A stretch of 16,177 nt of DNA from Candidatus Iainarchaeum sp. (GCA_017608775.1 JAFCFF010000005.1:1-16177); one strand, 5' to 3'; positions 7,504-14,572 are shown, counted from the first letter of the stretch. The notes: generated from the letters alone by a model not told the origin. Translations and numbers: made by a program.

Positions 7504-8562
7504 CTAAGGTTTTTGTCTTGTTTTAGCTTTTACAGCGGAAAGGATAAAATCTAAATCTATGACCTTAAACAAGATTATCACGGAAAAGAGGAAAACATTG
7601 AGCAAAAGCAGCAAGTCTGTTATGTTTGCGTAAGAATGAAAGTTTATTGTTTTTTCCTCCCCATAGCCGACCATAGATAGGCTATAGCCCCCTATTTTGT
7701 TTAGCTTAAACGTTATTCTTCCAAACTCATCTGTTACAAGTTTTCTTGTACTTCCATCTGGTTCGCTGATCTCCATCAAGAAGCCCTTTATTGGCTGCTT
7801 TTTGTTGTCCAAAACCAAAATCTCCTGGCTATCAAGAAACTTCAGGCTGCTGCCTTTCAAACTCACAAAAAAGGCAATTTCTCTTCCAAGTGGCGCGGTA
7901 ACTTTTAATTCCTTAAGAGTCTCCTCCATGTTTATCTCGAAAACATTGTTTTCTTCGTTAATCTCACCAATCATCTTTGTAAAGTCAACTATGAAAAGAA
8001 AGATGTTTTTCTCTCCTATTAGCTCAAAAACCGATTTTCTTATTTTTTTACTTATTTCTATTTTTTCATCTGCCTTTAAGCCAGGAACAAAAAAACTAAA
8101 TATTCTTTTTCCAGAGTCTTTTCTCTCAATACCAATAAAAAAACCGGTTACGTCTCTATTTCCTCTGTTTTCAATTTTCAGGTTTACAAGAAAGTTTGCT
8201 CCGGCACTCCTTATCTTTACTTCCTCTAAAACCAAGTCATAAAAAACCAAAACGCATTCTTCTGAACAACATCTTTTATCCCTAGACTTCAGCCATTTTC
8301 CAGGACATGTTTGGTTTTCATCACAGATATACCCACCAAGCCTATCACATGATTTTAACTCTATTCCTCCTCCGCCTCCTCCGCCACTAGGCGCTGTTGG
8401 TTCTTCTACTTCTCCACACCAGCCATTCTCATCACAAACAGTAATATCTGCAGTTCCTATGGTTTCTATGGCTTTTGTGGGTTTAACTAAAAACAGAAAA
8501 ACAGCCCCAACAAAAACAACAATAAAAAAACCCAAAACAAAAATCTTTTCCTGCCTGTCCAT
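7504..8562 (-). CDS. Cys-rich / CARDB-like membrane surface protein C2
   Basis: 352 aa from the ATG at 8562; an upstream in-frame start at 8586 would add MCCCLFLN and looks unlikely. Helix about 6-26 with possible cleavage after TKA, then the array strand motif IGTADITV running into CDENGWCGEV. A seven-Gly linker follows, then a cysteine module C-x6-C-x5-C-x10-CC-x3-C containing CPGKWLKSRDKRCC. Residues about 110-220 are CARDB-like, with the typical end IGEINEENNVFEI. Residues about 240-305 resemble a peptidase-regulatory (transthyretin-like) domain: ILVLDNKKQPIKGF, DEFGRITF. A C-terminal helix at about 312-332 and a basic tail finish it. Last gene of unit C. Paralogue of the 11629-12645 product. 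Role inferred: surface binding or stalk protein; the ligand is unknown. Confidence 0.83.
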   Translation of the reverse strand: MDRQEKIFVLGFFIVVFVGAVFLFLVKPTKAIETIGTADITVCDENGWCGEVEEPTAPSGGGGGGGIELKSCDRLGGYICDENQTCPGKWLKSRDKRCCSEECVLVFYDLVLEEVKIRSAGANFLVNLKIENRGNRDVTGFFIGIERKDSGKRIFSFFVPGLKADEKIEISKKIRKSVFELIGEKNIFLFIVDFTKMIGEINEENNVFEINMEETLKELKVTAPLGREIAFFVSLKGSSLKFLDSQEILVLDNKKQPIKGFLMEISEPDGSTRKLVTDEFGRITFKLNKIGGYSLSMVGYGEEKTINFHSYANITDLLLLLNVFLFSVIILFKVIDLDFILSAVKAKTRQKP

Positions 8563-8628
8563 ATTTAAAAATAAACAACAACACAATAAAAATACTTGTC
8601 TGTCCCTGGAAAATGCTTTTGAAAATAT

Positions 8629-8715
8629 TTAAAAATTTATAAATATTAAAATTGTAAATATTATCACAGCTATTACTAGGATCGCTAAAAACAGCCTTAT
8701 AGATCTATCCTCCAC
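8629..8715 (-). CDS. 28-residue membrane micro-ORF, relic or peptide of L class
   Basis: GTG start at 8715, inside the end of the S2 gene (11-bp overlap), and TAA at 8629. The product MEDRSIRLFLAILVIAVI, then ten more residues ending in NF, is an N-terminus plus one hydrophobic helix and nothing else. The first residues MED and the 11-bp GTG overlap are the same as in the S3/L3 pair, where the full L3 protein begins MEDK. The locus therefore looks like an L gene whose extracellular domain is gone, either a degraded remnant or a functional single-helix peptide. The upstream gene provides GGTGGAGG around the start, but no separate ribosome-binding site at ideal spacing is evident. The sequence between its stop and C2 (66 bp) shows no continuation of an L domain. 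Confidence 0.5.
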   Translation of the reverse strand: MEDRSIRLFLAILVIAVIIFTILIFINF

Positions 8716-8938
8716 CTGTTTCACCAGCTTCTTGGGTTTCTTCCTTAGTTGTTTCCTGAGTTCCAGGCGGCTCTATTACGTTAACCAAAACACTTCCGCT
8801 TTGGGAAGAAGGAGTTCCTTTTTTTGGTTCAACCGGTTTATTAATATTGAAAATCAGGATAAGCGCTATGATAACAACAAGTATAAACAAGGCCCAAATA
8901 AGAATTTTTTTGTCTCCCTTCCTCAACTTTCTTTTCAT
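8705..8938 (-). CDS. Membrane-tethered single-strand protein S2
   Basis: 77 aa. Very basic N-terminus (MKRKLRKGDKK), helix about 12-29, linker with Pro/Lys, strand SGSVLVNVIEPP, then a Thr/Glu-rich acidic tail ending AGETGGG. Order in unit C is inverted relative to the other units: L2 comes before S2. The gap to L2 is 36 bp and holds ATTTAAAAAAAG about 28 bp upstream of the ATG, so S2 may have its own promoter. The Gly-rich end overlaps the GTG of the micro-ORF. Function unknown. Confidence 0.75.
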   Translation of the reverse strand: MKRKLRKGDKKILIWALFILVVIIALILIFNINKPVEPKKGTPSSQSGSVLVNVIEPPGTQETTKEETQEAGETGGG

Positions 8939-8974
8939 TTAGTAAAAACAAAATAAAACTTTTTTTAAATTTTT

Positions 8975-9547
8975 TTACGAGCTTGTACATTCCACACTTT
9001 GATTTGTTATTGCGCCAAAAGTAGCTGTAAGGTTTTTTGCTCCTGCTGCTTCCATAAGGTCTATGATAAGTTGAACACTTGCGTTGACCTCATCCACAGA
9101 ATCATCATCTTTTAGACAGACAATTAGCAAAACCTGCCCATCGTTGTCCAGCCCTCCGGTCTCGCAGCTTGTGTATGATGTTGTTACACACTGTCCTGAC
9201 TGGTTTGTGCCTGGCGTGCATAAACACTTTGCCTCAGAGCCAGCTGCCGTGAGTTCTCCTGCATCTATGTCCATATTTATGTCTACCCTAACACTCCCGT
9301 TATTTTCCACCTTAAACCAATCATTTCTATTTTCTGAGTCGTTCTGCTGTCCTGTTATTATTGTTCCTAAATCAACAGCGTCGTCTGTTAGGCTTATGCT
9401 GTTTTCCGAGCTGATTGTTGCGGAAACAGTTCCTCCTCCTGTTGCCTTCCCAACTATCAAAAGCTGAGGTACCTTCCAGAGAAGAAGTAGGGCTAGGATA
9501 AGAATCGCAATCGTCAAGATTACTGAGACCGTGTTTATCCTAAACAT
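8975..9547 (-). CDS. Small six-cysteine surface subunit L2
   Basis: 190 aa. Helix about 6-24, then WKVPQLLIVGKA and a strand GTVSATIS. The beta domain reads DDAVDLGTIITGQQNDSENR and KVENNGSVRVDINMDID. Cysteine frame CxC-x9-C-x7-C-x15-C, final Cys in VECTSS. It is the sister of L1: both have LGTIITGQ, NNGSVR-D-NM and the CTSS end, features L3 to L5 lack. First gene of unit C, no S gene in front; TATA box TTTATAAA lies about 27 bp upstream of the ATG. Sequons NDS, NGS, NQS, NAS and NLT point to glycosylation. Inferred extracellular repeating subunit. Confidence 0.85.
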   Translation of the reverse strand: MFRINTVSVILTIAILILALLLLWKVPQLLIVGKATGGGTVSATISSENSISLTDDAVDLGTIITGQQNDSENRNDWFKVENNGSVRVDINMDIDAGELTAAGSEAKCLCTPGTNQSGQCVTTSYTSCETGGLDNDGQVLLIVCLKDDDSVDEVNASVQLIIDLMEAAGAKNLTATFGAITNQSVECTSS

Positions 9548-9570
9548 TTAATAGAAAAAACATCACAACA

Positions 9571-9597
9571 TTTATAAATCTTGATTTACTTTTTATC
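9571..9597 (-). promoter_or_regulatory. Promoter of unit C (L2-S2-micro-ORF-C2)
   Basis: TTTATAAA at 9571-9578 is centred about 27 bp from the ATG at 9547. Upstream, TTTACTTTTTA is a weak form of the CTTAACTTTT block found before units D, E and F. Confidence 0.5.
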
Positions 9598-9601
9598 AGT
9601 T

Positions 9602-9615
9602 AAAAAATAAAAAAA
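9602..9615 (-). terminator. T-tract terminator of unit B
   Basis: In the minus-strand transcript, seven T, one A and six T start four bases after the A1 stop codon. No hairpin is needed for archaeal termination. It separates unit B from the promoter of unit C. Confidence 0.5.
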
Positions 9616-9619
9616 CAAG

Positions 9620-11605
9620 TTATGGGGAGGAGGCAACAAAGTAAACCGTGCTTGATTTGTCTCCAGGGTCCTCGTTCCAGGGAACAAGGATATTTATGTC
9701 AACCCTAACAAAGTCGTTCGAGTCATCGCTTTCAAAACCCCTAACTATCCAAACCTTGTTTTCCTCTCCTATTGGAAGATTTATATAACTAGTTCTATAC
9801 TCTGAGGCAGAGCCAGGTTCTATCGCTGAGCTTTTGGCCTGGTAGTTTGCCGAGGTTCCAGGTGTTTCAGCGAATAGAGATGAGTCAGCGTAAATATAGA
9901 CATTAACATCTACATTTCCTGTGTTTTCTATATCAAATGCGTTGTTGTTGCTTTCACTATTGTAGGCACTCCCAACAAAAACAGTCCCAAAAGACACTGT
10001 GTCGTGTTTCAAGGTTATTGAAATTATTTGTTCCTCACTAAGAGTAAAGTTTTGGTCGCTTGTGTATCCAGAGCTGTCCATAGTGTTTTCATCCTCGCTG
10101 TTCCATGCGTTTATGTCTATGAAATAGTCTCCTGCTGAGACACCAGATGTGTTCCAGTCATAGCTACATTTTAGGTCATAGGCGCTCTCTCCTGTTGAGT
10201 TGCAGCTCCATACTGTGGTGCCCTCTGCTGTGCTAAGCTTTGCTATTTGGTTTGTAAACGATAAGGGAGAGGAGGAATAGTAAATATCAACAGTCACTGC
10301 TTTTGTGTCTTCCCTGTCAAGGAAAAGGTTTATGTCAACAACATCTCCAATGTTAAAGTCATCTCCTGGTGCAGGTGTGTTAACATCAACTATTGGTTTT
10401 ATCTCGTTTTCCATCTCAATATAGAGATAGGCAGCATACTGTCCCCCCCCTTTATTTCCGTCCCATTCTTGTTGGAGCATGTTTCCTGCGTTTCCTATAA
10501 TTAACGGATCGTTAGACACTGTTGTATCTGCCTCACAGTCAGAATTAATATCTGAGTTGGAGTCAGGATCGTTAATCCTTATTGAAAAGTAATCGTTTTG
10601 GTCATTATAAACAGCAGTTATCTCTTCGTTTAAGTCTATATAATCCCAACCAGGAGCGCTAGTCCATTTTCCAGTAAAGCTATGAACAGAAGCTGCGTTT
10701 ACACTTAATGAAATAATATCGCACGCATTATCATCATCCTCCCAGCTTTCACTTGGTATCACGTGTGTTATCAAGTCATCATCATCGTTATCTAAACTGC
10801 TGTAAAGATAAACTTTTGCAGCTGTAAAGACATCTATGTATGCAGGGAAATCCACTATAGGAAATTTTATCCATGTTCTGTAGTTTGGTGTGAGGTAAAG
10901 CGTATGGTCTTCCATTACAAACGAATCTGCGATTGAAACTCTTTCAACATTTTCTAAGTTCATGTCGTAGTCTATTCTTACAAAAAGATTCTGGTTTCCT
11001 GTTAGCCCATCTAATCTTTTTTCACTAGTTGAGTCTAAGGCTCCGAGATATAGTGGTTGAGAAGAGGAGGTAAGGTTCTCATCTTTCCAGAGTATGTGAT
11101 TAGAAGGACAAGGAACATCCGACATTCCTATTCTTACACTGTAGTTTTGATCTTCGTAGTCAACAGTGTTTTTTACTTGTGTTGTTAAACCATCAACATA
11201 CTCATACCTATTATTTACTCTCCACACATCTGTTTCCTGAACTTTTTCATCAAGTAAGAAGGGAAGAAGAACAATTGTACTTTTGTTATCATCGTCAGTC
11301 CAGGTCTGGCTTGCTATTCTATCTATGTTAACATCGTCTGTTGTTGCGTTGTCCTGCTTGACAAATCCAAAAATCTTTGCGTCTGTTATGGTTGAGTTTT
11401 TTGGGATGTATATGCTCCAGGGCGTGGTTGTACTTAAAACAAACTTTGCCCATATACAATAATTTGAGTTGTCTGTCTCTGCGATGCTTATTGCCTCATA
11501 GGCAGGAAAATCCACAATATATGCGCTTGCATCTTGCAAGAAAAACCCAAACCAAACAAAAAAAACCAGAAGAAAGAGCAAAATTTTTCTCCATTTGTCA
11601 CTCAT
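9620..11605 (-). CDS. Large secreted surface protein A1, two DNRLRE-like domains
   Basis: 661 aa from the ATG at 11605; a GTG at 11629, forming TAGTG with the C1 stop, would add eight residues. I prefer the ATG because it directly precedes a classic signal peptide (MSDKWRKILL to DASA). Two successive beta domains at about 22-205 and 210-390 have the pattern of DNRLRE/CBM96-like modules: ITDAKIFGFV then SQTWTDDD; FTAAKVYLYS then SESWEDDD. An Ig-like domain at about 405-520 contains SCNSTGESAYDLKCSYDWN. The C-terminal domain (about 525-661) matches A2: VDVNVYIYADSSLF, LPIGEENKV, DINILVPWNEDP, TVYFVASSP. Family knowledge: DNRLRE modules occur in carbohydrate-active and surface proteins. No C-terminal anchor. 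Last gene of unit B. Inferred role: large ligand-binding subunit assembled through its L-like C-terminal domain. Confidence 0.83.
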   Translation of the reverse strand: MSDKWRKILLFLLVFFVWFGFFLQDASAYIVDFPAYEAISIAETDNSNYCIWAKFVLSTTTPWSIYIPKNSTITDAKIFGFVKQDNATTDDVNIDRIASQTWTDDDNKSTIVLLPFLLDEKVQETDVWRVNNRYEYVDGLTTQVKNTVDYEDQNYSVRIGMSDVPCPSNHILWKDENLTSSSQPLYLGALDSTSEKRLDGLTGNQNLFVRIDYDMNLENVERVSIADSFVMEDHTLYLTPNYRTWIKFPIVDFPAYIDVFTAAKVYLYSSLDNDDDDLITHVIPSESWEDDDNACDIISLSVNAASVHSFTGKWTSAPGWDYIDLNEEITAVYNDQNDYFSIRINDPDSNSDINSDCEADTTVSNDPLIIGNAGNMLQQEWDGNKGGGQYAAYLYIEMENEIKPIVDVNTPAPGDDFNIGDVVDINLFLDREDTKAVTVDIYYSSSPLSFTNQIAKLSTAEGTTVWSCNSTGESAYDLKCSYDWNTSGVSAGDYFIDINAWNSEDENTMDSSGYTSDQNFTLSEEQIISITLKHDTVSFGTVFVGSAYNSESNNNAFDIENTGNVDVNVYIYADSSLFAETPGTSANYQAKSSAIEPGSASEYRTSYINLPIGEENKVWIVRGFESDDSNDFVRVDINILVPWNEDPGDKSSTVYFVASSP

Positions 11606-11628
11606 CTTATCCCAACCAACCAAAGACA

Positions 11629-12645
11629 CTATGTTTTTGCTATTGTTTTTAGAATTTCTTCTTCTCTTTCTATAAAGAAGTAAAGTAAAGAACTTAATCC
11701 TAATATAAACACAACAAAAAAACTAAACGCAAACCAGTTAAAACCCGAGAAAAACTGCACAACTCTTTCGCTTTCTCCCCTGAAAACTCTTAACCCATAA
11801 ACTCCCTGACTACCAATCAAAAACCTTATTCTTCCCAAGTTGTCTGTTCTTTGAATTGTTTTTTCTCCGGTAGGGGAAATTATCTCAACAACAAAGTTTT
11901 TCAGCGGCATTTGCTTCTCATCATAAACCCATATTTCTTGGGTCTCAAATATTTTTGCTGGTTCTTTTGTTATGTTCATGTATATTACTCCAAGAACCCC
12001 CTCAACAATTTTTATTCTCTTAGCCCTTTCTGTCAGAAGAAAGATAAACCAGTTGTTTCTCTCATCTAGTTCCTCAACTTCCTCCAAGGCATCAGCAACA
12101 ACATAGAAAAGCCTTGCTTTTCCGACCTCAAAAACCTCTTCCATAACCACTGCGTTGAAGTCAGCTGTTTTTCCAAACTCTAAACCCTCCTCAAAAAAGA
12201 ATATCTTAACAACTTTCCCCTCCAGGCTATCTCCCTTTATCGCAACTGCAAACCTGTCTGCATCTCTATTTCCTATGTTTTCCACCTGTCCCCCAACCCT
12301 GTATTTTCCATCTACCCACTCTACAGAGAGAGACTTAATTTTTAGGTCTGCTGCTTTTTCCCTACATGCTACGGAACAACATCGCTCATCTCTGGATTTT
12401 AACCATTTACCAGGACAAAACTCAGATTCTTTGCATATGTCCCCTCCCAAAGCCCTACAGCTTCTTAGCCATGTTGGGGTAACTCCGGCTCTGGTTGGAG
12501 GCGTTACAACTTCTCCACACCAGCCATTCTCATCACATATAAGAACAGTTATGTCTCCTTCCTGCTCTGCAACCCCCCCAAAGCCAGAAAAACCAAAAAA
12601 AACCAGGAAAAAAGCAAACAAAACAACAAAAAAACATTTTTTCAT
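11629..12645 (-). CDS. Cys-rich / CARDB-like membrane surface protein C1
   Basis: 338 aa. N-terminal hydrophobic signal (about 1-24), then EGDITVLICDENGWCGEV, a cysteine module C-x6-C-x5-C-x10-CC-x3-C with CPGKWLKSRDERCC, a CARDB-like domain (about 95-215, GGQVENIGNRDADRF, EVEELDERNNWF), a peptidase-regulatory-like domain (IWVYDEKQMPLKNF, TDNLGRIRF), and a C-terminal helix at about 302-322 followed by EREEEILKTIAKT. It is paralogous to C2, including 29 identical bases over the CDENGWCGEV codons. The tail is acidic first, whereas C2's is basic. The gene follows N1 after 35 bp; a TTTTTTTATAG about 28 bp upstream of the ATG could be its own promoter. Confidence 0.83.
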   Translation of the reverse strand: MKKCFFVVLFAFFLVFFGFSGFGGVAEQEGDITVLICDENGWCGEVVTPPTRAGVTPTWLRSCRALGGDICKESEFCPGKWLKSRDERCCSVACREKAADLKIKSLSVEWVDGKYRVGGQVENIGNRDADRFAVAIKGDSLEGKVVKIFFFEEGLEFGKTADFNAVVMEEVFEVGKARLFYVVADALEEVEELDERNNWFIFLLTERAKRIKIVEGVLGVIYMNITKEPAKIFETQEIWVYDEKQMPLKNFVVEIISPTGEKTIQRTDNLGRIRFLIGSQGVYGLRVFRGESERVVQFFSGFNWFAFSFFVVFILGLSSLLYFFIEREEEILKTIAKT

Positions 12646-12668
12646 ATAATCTAAAAAAACCTAAAAAC

Positions 12669-12679
12669 TATAAAAAAAC
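12669..12679 (-). promoter_or_regulatory. Possible internal promoter before C1
   Basis: Transcribed-strand sequence GTTTTTTTATAG, centred about 28 bp upstream of the C1 ATG, the same distance as at the unit promoters. The gap also holds T-runs in the transcript that might end N1 messages, so N1 and C1 may be only partly co-transcribed. Confidence 0.35.
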
Positions 12680-12680
12680 A

Positions 12681-13907
12681 TCAGTAATAGAATTCCTGGC
12701 TTCGTTTTCTTTTTATAATCACAAACAAAACTATCAGAACAAGCAAAACAACTATGACTATTAGACCAATAGTAAGGGCAGAGCCTCCAAGGGCGATTCC
12801 CTTCTTCTCTCCGAGTTTTACCTCTATCGGAAAGTCGCTAATGTTTTCTCCGTCGCTATATTTTAGATAAACCCTTAGATTATAGTTTCCTATCCTAAGG
12901 CCAGAAGTATCCGGAAAGAAAATGCTTTTTTTCTTCATCTCCTTCCCACCTATCTGAACACTTACCTCCTCACTCTCTGCCAGGCTAAGTCCCTCCAAAT
13001 CTCTTACTTCTGCTTTTATGGAAACAAGCTCGTTGTCTGGGGAAAGGTTTTTCAACAGCAGGGTAAGCCTTCCAATTTCCTTGCCCTCAAAAAGACTTCC
13101 CTCCACTCTTTCAACCTTTATTTTTCTTCCAACAAGAAAGTTAAAGCTTGTTGTGGAGTCTTTTTCACCACCAAACTCAAAAGATATAAAAGCGTTGTAC
13201 ATTCCCTCTGTAATTTTTTCCGGGTTTTCTATATTCCAGTAAATCTCCTCATTCCTTGTTAGTAGGCTTCCCAACTCAGAAACGTTTTTTTGTGTTGAAA
13301 ATATTAGTTCTCCGGCCTTTCTAATTTCTAACTTGATATCTCCTGATAGGGATATCTGGCTTTGATTTTGTATGTTGACAATAAACTTAACCCAACCATT
13401 TCTTTCTATCTCCTCTAGGGAAGTTCCCTCAACCCTAACACCTATGATTGCAGCACATCTTCCCTCACATGGAACAACAATCTTGAAAGAAGCCAGGACT
13501 TTTGCTCTTCCAATAGCAGAGGCTCCTCCTGTCTCAGTAGCCTGATAGGTTTCCTTTGCCCCAACGTAAACAAAATGTTCTCCAGGCCTGTCTATCTTCT
13601 CAGGTAGCTTTACCCTTACCCTAAACTCTTTTATCTCATGAGGACCCAAGGGAATTTTGTCTGATGTGTCAACAAGGCTAAAATACTCTGCCAGCCCACC
13701 GGAGAAGTCTATAGCCGCTGTGATGTCTTTGTTAATTGTGTTTCTTATACGAAATACGTATTCTCTTTCTATATTTGGTTCAAAGCCAAGAGACAAAGCA
13801 GCAGGGGAAATTCCTATTGCGTTTGTTTTTTTTACAAACCCAACCAGAAAACCAGCAAAGACAAAAAAAAACATCAAAAAAATAAAAACTATTTTTTTCC
13901 TAAACAT
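12681..13907 (-). CDS. Membrane-anchored triple Ig-like protein N1
   Basis: 408 aa from the ATG at 13907. An in-frame ATG at 13976 would add 23 residues encoded partly by a run of 15 A and is probably not used. Signal peptide MFRKKIVFIFLM to KKTNA, mature start IGISPAALSLGFEPN. The first Ig-like domain ends with FKIVVPCEGRC, the class CxGxC motif. The second has WNIENPEKITEGMYNAFISF, the third RIGNYNLRVYLKYSDG. A C-terminal helix is followed by IKRKRSQEFYY, a variant of the EFVY tail of N2 and N3. It lacks the ATAAATAI-type segment of N2/N3 (ASAIGRAKVL here) and is the most divergent copy. A 92-bp gap separates it from L1. No Shine-Dalgarno. Inferred role: membrane platform of unit B. Confidence 0.85.
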   Translation of the reverse strand: MFRKKIVFIFLMFFFVFAGFLVGFVKKTNAIGISPAALSLGFEPNIEREYVFRIRNTINKDITAAIDFSGGLAEYFSLVDTSDKIPLGPHEIKEFRVRVKLPEKIDRPGEHFVYVGAKETYQATETGGASAIGRAKVLASFKIVVPCEGRCAAIIGVRVEGTSLEEIERNGWVKFIVNIQNQSQISLSGDIKLEIRKAGELIFSTQKNVSELGSLLTRNEEIYWNIENPEKITEGMYNAFISFEFGGEKDSTTSFNFLVGRKIKVERVEGSLFEGKEIGRLTLLLKNLSPDNELVSIKAEVRDLEGLSLAESEEVSVQIGGKEMKKKSIFFPDTSGLRIGNYNLRVYLKYSDGENISDFPIEVKLGEKKGIALGGSALTIGLIVIVVLLVLIVLFVIIKRKRSQEFYY

Positions 13908-13929
13908 CTTAAGAAAAAAACACAAAAGC

Positions 13930-13944
13930 TTTTTTTTTTTTTTT
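13930..13944. repeat. Homopolymer, 15 T on plus strand (A15 in transcript)
   Basis: A pure 15-base run lies 23-37 bp upstream of the N1 start codon. In the transcript it is poly(A), so it is not a terminator for this array. It covers the position of a TATA box for N1 and is prone to slippage. Confidence 0.9.
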
Positions 13945-13999
13945 AAAACAATAAAAAAGAAAGAAAAAGAACCCATGAAAACAATGTGTTTTCTTGGCT

Positions 14000-14572
14000 T
14001 TATGAGCTTGTACAGCTAGAACTCTGGTTTGTTGTTGCCGTAAATGTAGTGGCAAGGGTTTTGGCTCCAGCAGTCTCGGTCAGGGCTACTGAAAGATTTA
14101 CTCCTGCGTTAACCTCGTCAACAGCATCAGCATCTTTTAAACAAGTTGCAATCAAAATGCTTCCGTCCTCAGTGCTTTCACAGTTTGTATAGTTTGTTAT
14201 TGGACATTGTCCTGACTGATTGCTGCCACTGACACACTTACAATAAATCTCAGAGGCTGCTGCTGTTAGGTTTGTCTCGTCAACTTCCATGTTCAAATCT
14301 ATTCTTACGCTTCCGTTATTCTCAATAACAAACCAGTCAGAGCCGCTATCAGAAGAGTTACTTTGTCCTGTTATTATTGTACCCAGATTTACAGCTGCGT
14401 CTGTTATGGTTATGCTGTTTTCTATGCTAACGGTTGCTGAGACAGTTCCTGTGTCTGTTGCCATTCCTGCCATCCTTATGACAGGAACCCTCCAAATAAG
14501 AAGCAAACCAAGAATAACAATTGCTATTGCCAATATCGCTATAATAAAATTACTTATCTTTTCTTCCATCAT
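14000..14572 (-). CDS. Small six-cysteine surface subunit L1
   Basis: 190 aa. Two adjacent Met codons open the frame. Helix about 8-27, then WRVPVIRMAGMA and GTVSATVSIENS. The beta domain: DAAVNLGTIITGQSNSSDSG, FVIENNGSVRIDLNMEVD. Cysteines CxC-x9-C-x7-C-x12-C, final Cys in SSSCTSS. It is closest to L2 in sequence, although L2 sits in a unit of different order. The ATG overlaps the S1 stop as ATGA, with GAGAGGGAAG as ribosome-binding site, so the two are translationally coupled. NSS, NGS, NQS, NLT, NYT and NLS sequons are visible. Inferred extracellular subunit. Confidence 0.85.
   Translation of the reverse strand: MMEEKISNFIIAILAIAIVILGLLLIWRVPVIRMAGMATDTGTVSATVSIENSITITDAAVNLGTIITGQSNSSDSGSDWFVIENNGSVRIDLNMEVDETNLTAAASEIYCKCVSGSNQSGQCPITNYTNCESTEDGSILIATCLKDADAVDEVNAGVNLSVALTETAGAKTLATTFTATTNQSSSCTSS

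Noticed and set aside
7697..8242. Long plus-strand open frame opposite C2, and others opposite A2, N3 and C1
   Set aside because: They are antisense to clearly conserved paralogous genes, rich in Ser/Phe as expected for the complement of this coding sequence, with no promoter or recognisable domain.
13930..13944. T15 run as a transcription terminator
   Set aside because: It is poly(T) only on the plus strand, where no gene is transcribed toward it; the array transcript carries A15.
3718..14572. L and S proteins as classical type IV pilins or archaellins
   Set aside because: They have an N-terminal helix, but no short basic leader with a G/A cleavage site just before it, no conserved Glu at +5, and no PilB/PilC-like or prepilin peptidase genes are in the window.
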